In this document: positions 62,567 through 64,000 of the stretch, piece by piece | Layout of the letters: each line of letters starts with the position of its first letter | Position numbering within the stretch: position 1 is the stretch's first letter | Assembly (NCBI RefSeq): GCF_007786455.1 | Contig: NZ_VNJK01000005.1 | Coordinates: 62,001-126,000 of the forward strand | Reading direction: 5' to 3' | DNA: 64,000 nucleotides | DNA from: Paenibacillus agilis | GTDB taxonomy: Bacteria; Bacillota; Bacilli; Paenibacillales; Paenibacillaceae | The notes under the pieces: generated by a model | Database searches by the model: none | What the model was told of the DNA's origin: nothing | What the model saw: the letters and a program-made list of their open reading frames with translations, nothing else | Program-made: the position numbers and the translations under genes

Positions 62567-63136
62567 TTACTTCACTTGCAAGGAATGCATAATTTCCTTG
62601 GCACTTAGCTGCCATTCCTTCATTTGTTCTTCGGTGCAGTTAAATGTCCCCAGTAGAATTCTGCCGTCTAATTCCGTTACGAACATTAAATTGTATACGT
62701 TTGTATCTACCGCTGGTGTAAGCAGCTCTAAATAGCCGACGGTCTTGTTGTTAATCGTAGTTACACCATCATCGTACCATGTAGCATTTGGATGTATTTG
62801 CTCAAATTGTTTTTTCGTAGCGGCTATAAATTCATCCAGCTCATCTTCTTTGATAGAAGTAGGCAGATGATTAAATGCTACATTTATAGAAGCGTCTTCA
62901 TCCGAAAAAATTAACGTAGGTCTATTTTCGCCAGGGTATTTCGTTGCAGCCATCTCTTCTGACATAATTTCAAATCCTGTTGGAACTAGCACGTTAACTT
63001 TATTATCAAGGATTTGCCTCTGTTCCAATTGCTTACTCCCTTTCGGAGGGGGAGAAGTTTGTGCACTCGGCTCTTTTTCAGCACATCCTATTAGTACAAA
63101 TACACACATTGCGATCAAAGCGATTACTTTCTTCAT
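62567..63136 (-). CDS. Small lipoprotein, unrecognised domain
   Basis: 189 residues from the ATG at 63136 behind GGGGGA. Lipobox 'VLIGC' (Cys about 18), Pro/Ser linker, then a beta-rich domain: 'NVLVPTGFEIMSEEMAA', 'STVAFNHLP'-like strand, 'GYLELLTPAVDTNVYNLMFV', 'GRILLGTFNCTEEQMKEWQL'. The layout (opening strand, central sheet, final 'F.C...W' helix) resembles PsbP/DcrB-like lipoproteins, but I cannot place it with confidence. Function unknown. Confidence 0.75.
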   Translation of the reverse strand: MKKVIALIAMCVFVLIGCAEKEPSAQTSPPPKGSKQLEQRQILDNKVNVLVPTGFEIMSEEMAATKYPGENRPTLIFSDEDASINVAFNHLPTSIKEDELDEFIAATKKQFEQIHPNATWYDDGVTTINNKTVGYLELLTPAVDTNVYNLMFVTELDGRILLGTFNCTEEQMKEWQLSAKEIMHSLQVK

Positions 63137-63324
63137 GAATATCCCCCAATTAATATGATAAATTTTCCACACAATGTTATATTATAGCGCTAACTCAACA
63201 AAATAGTAAGTAAAAAATACCATAATACCGACAAATATAACCCGTTTGATTATGGAGAAGTACTTCTTCCACAGCCCTGTTCGGGACTCCCATCCTTAAA
63301 GGAATACATTTGATGGTAGTCCAT

Positions 63325-63356
63325 AAAAAAAACGATTGCAGCTGTATGCAATCGTT
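63325..63356 (-). terminator. Terminator of the HEAT-repeat gene
   Basis: AACGATTGCA (63331-63340) pairs with TGCAATCGTT (63347-63356); the leftward transcript then has a run of U from the A-run at 63325-63332. Confidence 0.85.
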
Positions 63357-63403
63357 CTTCTTTCTATTTCATATGTTCGTAAAATAACATACGTGGAGAC
63401 AGC

Positions 63404-63859
63404 TTATTTTTTAGATAGCGAATCCCACGTGCTCTCCAGCCATTGATCAAAGTCATCGCCCTTTTGGCCCTCGTACATATCATATACATCGGAACGCATC
63501 TTTTGAAGCTTCTCTTTGAATTGCTCATACGTATGATCAGCTGGCAAGCTCTTCTTAATTCGGACCAATAATTTCGTAAGTCCTTTAACGAGCTCGCCAT
63601 TTTTTCTTGGAGGCAACTGAACATCTTCACCAAGTTTCTTCAGTTCACGGTAAGCCGCTTCTTGAACTTGATACACCGTATCATTCATCAATCTATGTTT
63701 GAGTACATCAATGACTTGAGGGTTGTCCAATTGACCCAATTGTTCAACAGCATCCAAACGCTCTCTCCAGTTAGATGTACGGTTTGCCGCCTTTTTTAAT
63801 TCCTCATATTTTGAAGCTGCATCTTGTTGCAATTCTTGGTTGTCCAATTCCATTTCCAT
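63404..63859 (-). CDS. HEAT-repeat-containing protein
   Basis: 151 residues, all helical. 'WRERLDAVEQLGQLDNPQVI' and 'DVLKHRLMNDTVYQVQEAAY' form one or two HEAT-type repeats (helix pairs with conserved Asp/Arg), followed by a helical C-terminus 'GDDFDQWLESTWDSLSK'. No signal or membrane segment. HEAT proteins are scaffolds; partner unknown. Start: ATG behind AAGGAGATGG. Confidence 0.85.
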   Translation of the reverse strand: MEMELDNQELQQDAASKYEELKKAANRTSNWRERLDAVEQLGQLDNPQVIDVLKHRLMNDTVYQVQEAAYRELKKLGEDVQLPPRKNGELVKGLTKLLVRIKKSLPADHTYEQFKEKLQKMRSDVYDMYEGQKGDDFDQWLESTWDSLSKK

Positions 63860-63945
63860 TTACTCCATCTCCTTTTACTGCTGTATCAAAATATGCTTGT
63901 TCTCTTTACACATAAAGAGAGCGCAAATTGATTTTTATATCAGAT

Positions 63946-64000
63946 TAGTCACCTTTATTAGCGCTAGCATTATTTTCACTTGCATTTTTAGTGCCCTTAC
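63946..64000 (-). CDS. 3' end of a leftward gene, cut by the window
   Basis: An open frame enters from the right edge and ends at TAA (63946-63948). The visible C-terminus is Asn/Ala/Ser/Lys-rich ('KGTKNASENNASANKGD'). Only 17 residues are seen, so the gene is tentative. The stretch 63860-63945 has a weak hairpin (TCTCTTTA/TAAAGAGA, about 63902-63921) and no gene. Confidence 0.35.

Overview
The window looks like a chromosomal segment of a low-to-mid GC, endospore-former-type Firmicute, most likely Paenibacillus or a close relative. The grounds are AGGAGG-type ribosome sites with many TTG and GTG starts, an S-box (SAM-I) riboswitch, futalosine-route menaquinone genes (mqnB, mqnD), a Bacillus-type des-desK-desR cold-shock operon, an SLH-anchored surface protein, and an unusual number of secreted proteins and lipoproteins. 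No tRNA, rRNA, CRISPR array or intact transposon was seen.

Layout. 1-2.7 kb: a cut-off serine hydrolase gene, then its paralogue carrying two serine-hydrolase domains. 3.0-5.5 kb: a membrane sensor-domain protein and a one-polypeptide histidine kinase/response regulator fusion. 6.2-8.5 kb: a YdjM/YfhP-type membrane protein and an M29 aminopeptidase. 8.7-13.9 kb: two KP-43-like secreted subtilases, one ending in a chitin-binding-type module. 14.4-19.9 kb: an AraC-type regulator, an SDR oxidoreductase, csaA, an acyl-ACP thioesterase, an HXXEE membrane protein, and fumC with a Fur-like box just downstream of its promoter. 20-25.6 kb: two tandem members of an unrecognised TPR-like envelope family (the second broken by an in-frame stop), an ECF sigma factor, a secreted C39-like peptidase and an anchored extracellular protein. 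25.9-28.7 kb: mqnB-mqnD and two SRPBCC proteins. 28.9-32.2 kb: an orphan Opp-type permease pair and a third TPR-like family member. 32.3-39.3 kb: patatin, a short UvrA-like ATPase, an HD hydrolase, a membrane-anchored beta-sandwich protein, plsC and small proteins. 39.3-44.3 kb: a giant SLH protein with an N-terminal propeller and nine cadherin-like repeats. 44.5-46.6 kb: a GNAT gene and three tail-collar (Mdp-like) genes. 46.8-50.8 kb: an S-box-controlled metNPQ operon that ends in an iron-ADH-family dehydrogenase. 50.9-57.9 kb: a radical SAM/SPASM protein and a block of secreted proteins (two paralogous propellers, an SH3 protein, a FlxA-like coiled coil, a lipoprotein). 58.2-64 kb: ypsA, an OsmC protein, des-desK-desR, a lipoprotein, a HEAT-repeat protein and the 3' end of another gene.

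How parts work together. Clear units are metN-metP-metQ-dehydrogenase behind a sigma-A promoter and a SAM riboswitch; des-desK-desR, with a 14-bp palindrome upstream that fits a DesR operator; mqnB-mqnD, joined by ATGA overlap; and the GNAT/collar operon. The least explained parts are the three-member TPR-like family, the ECF/C39-like cluster beside it, and the secreted propeller/SH3/FlxA-like block. All functions are read from sequence motifs by eye; no database search was run.
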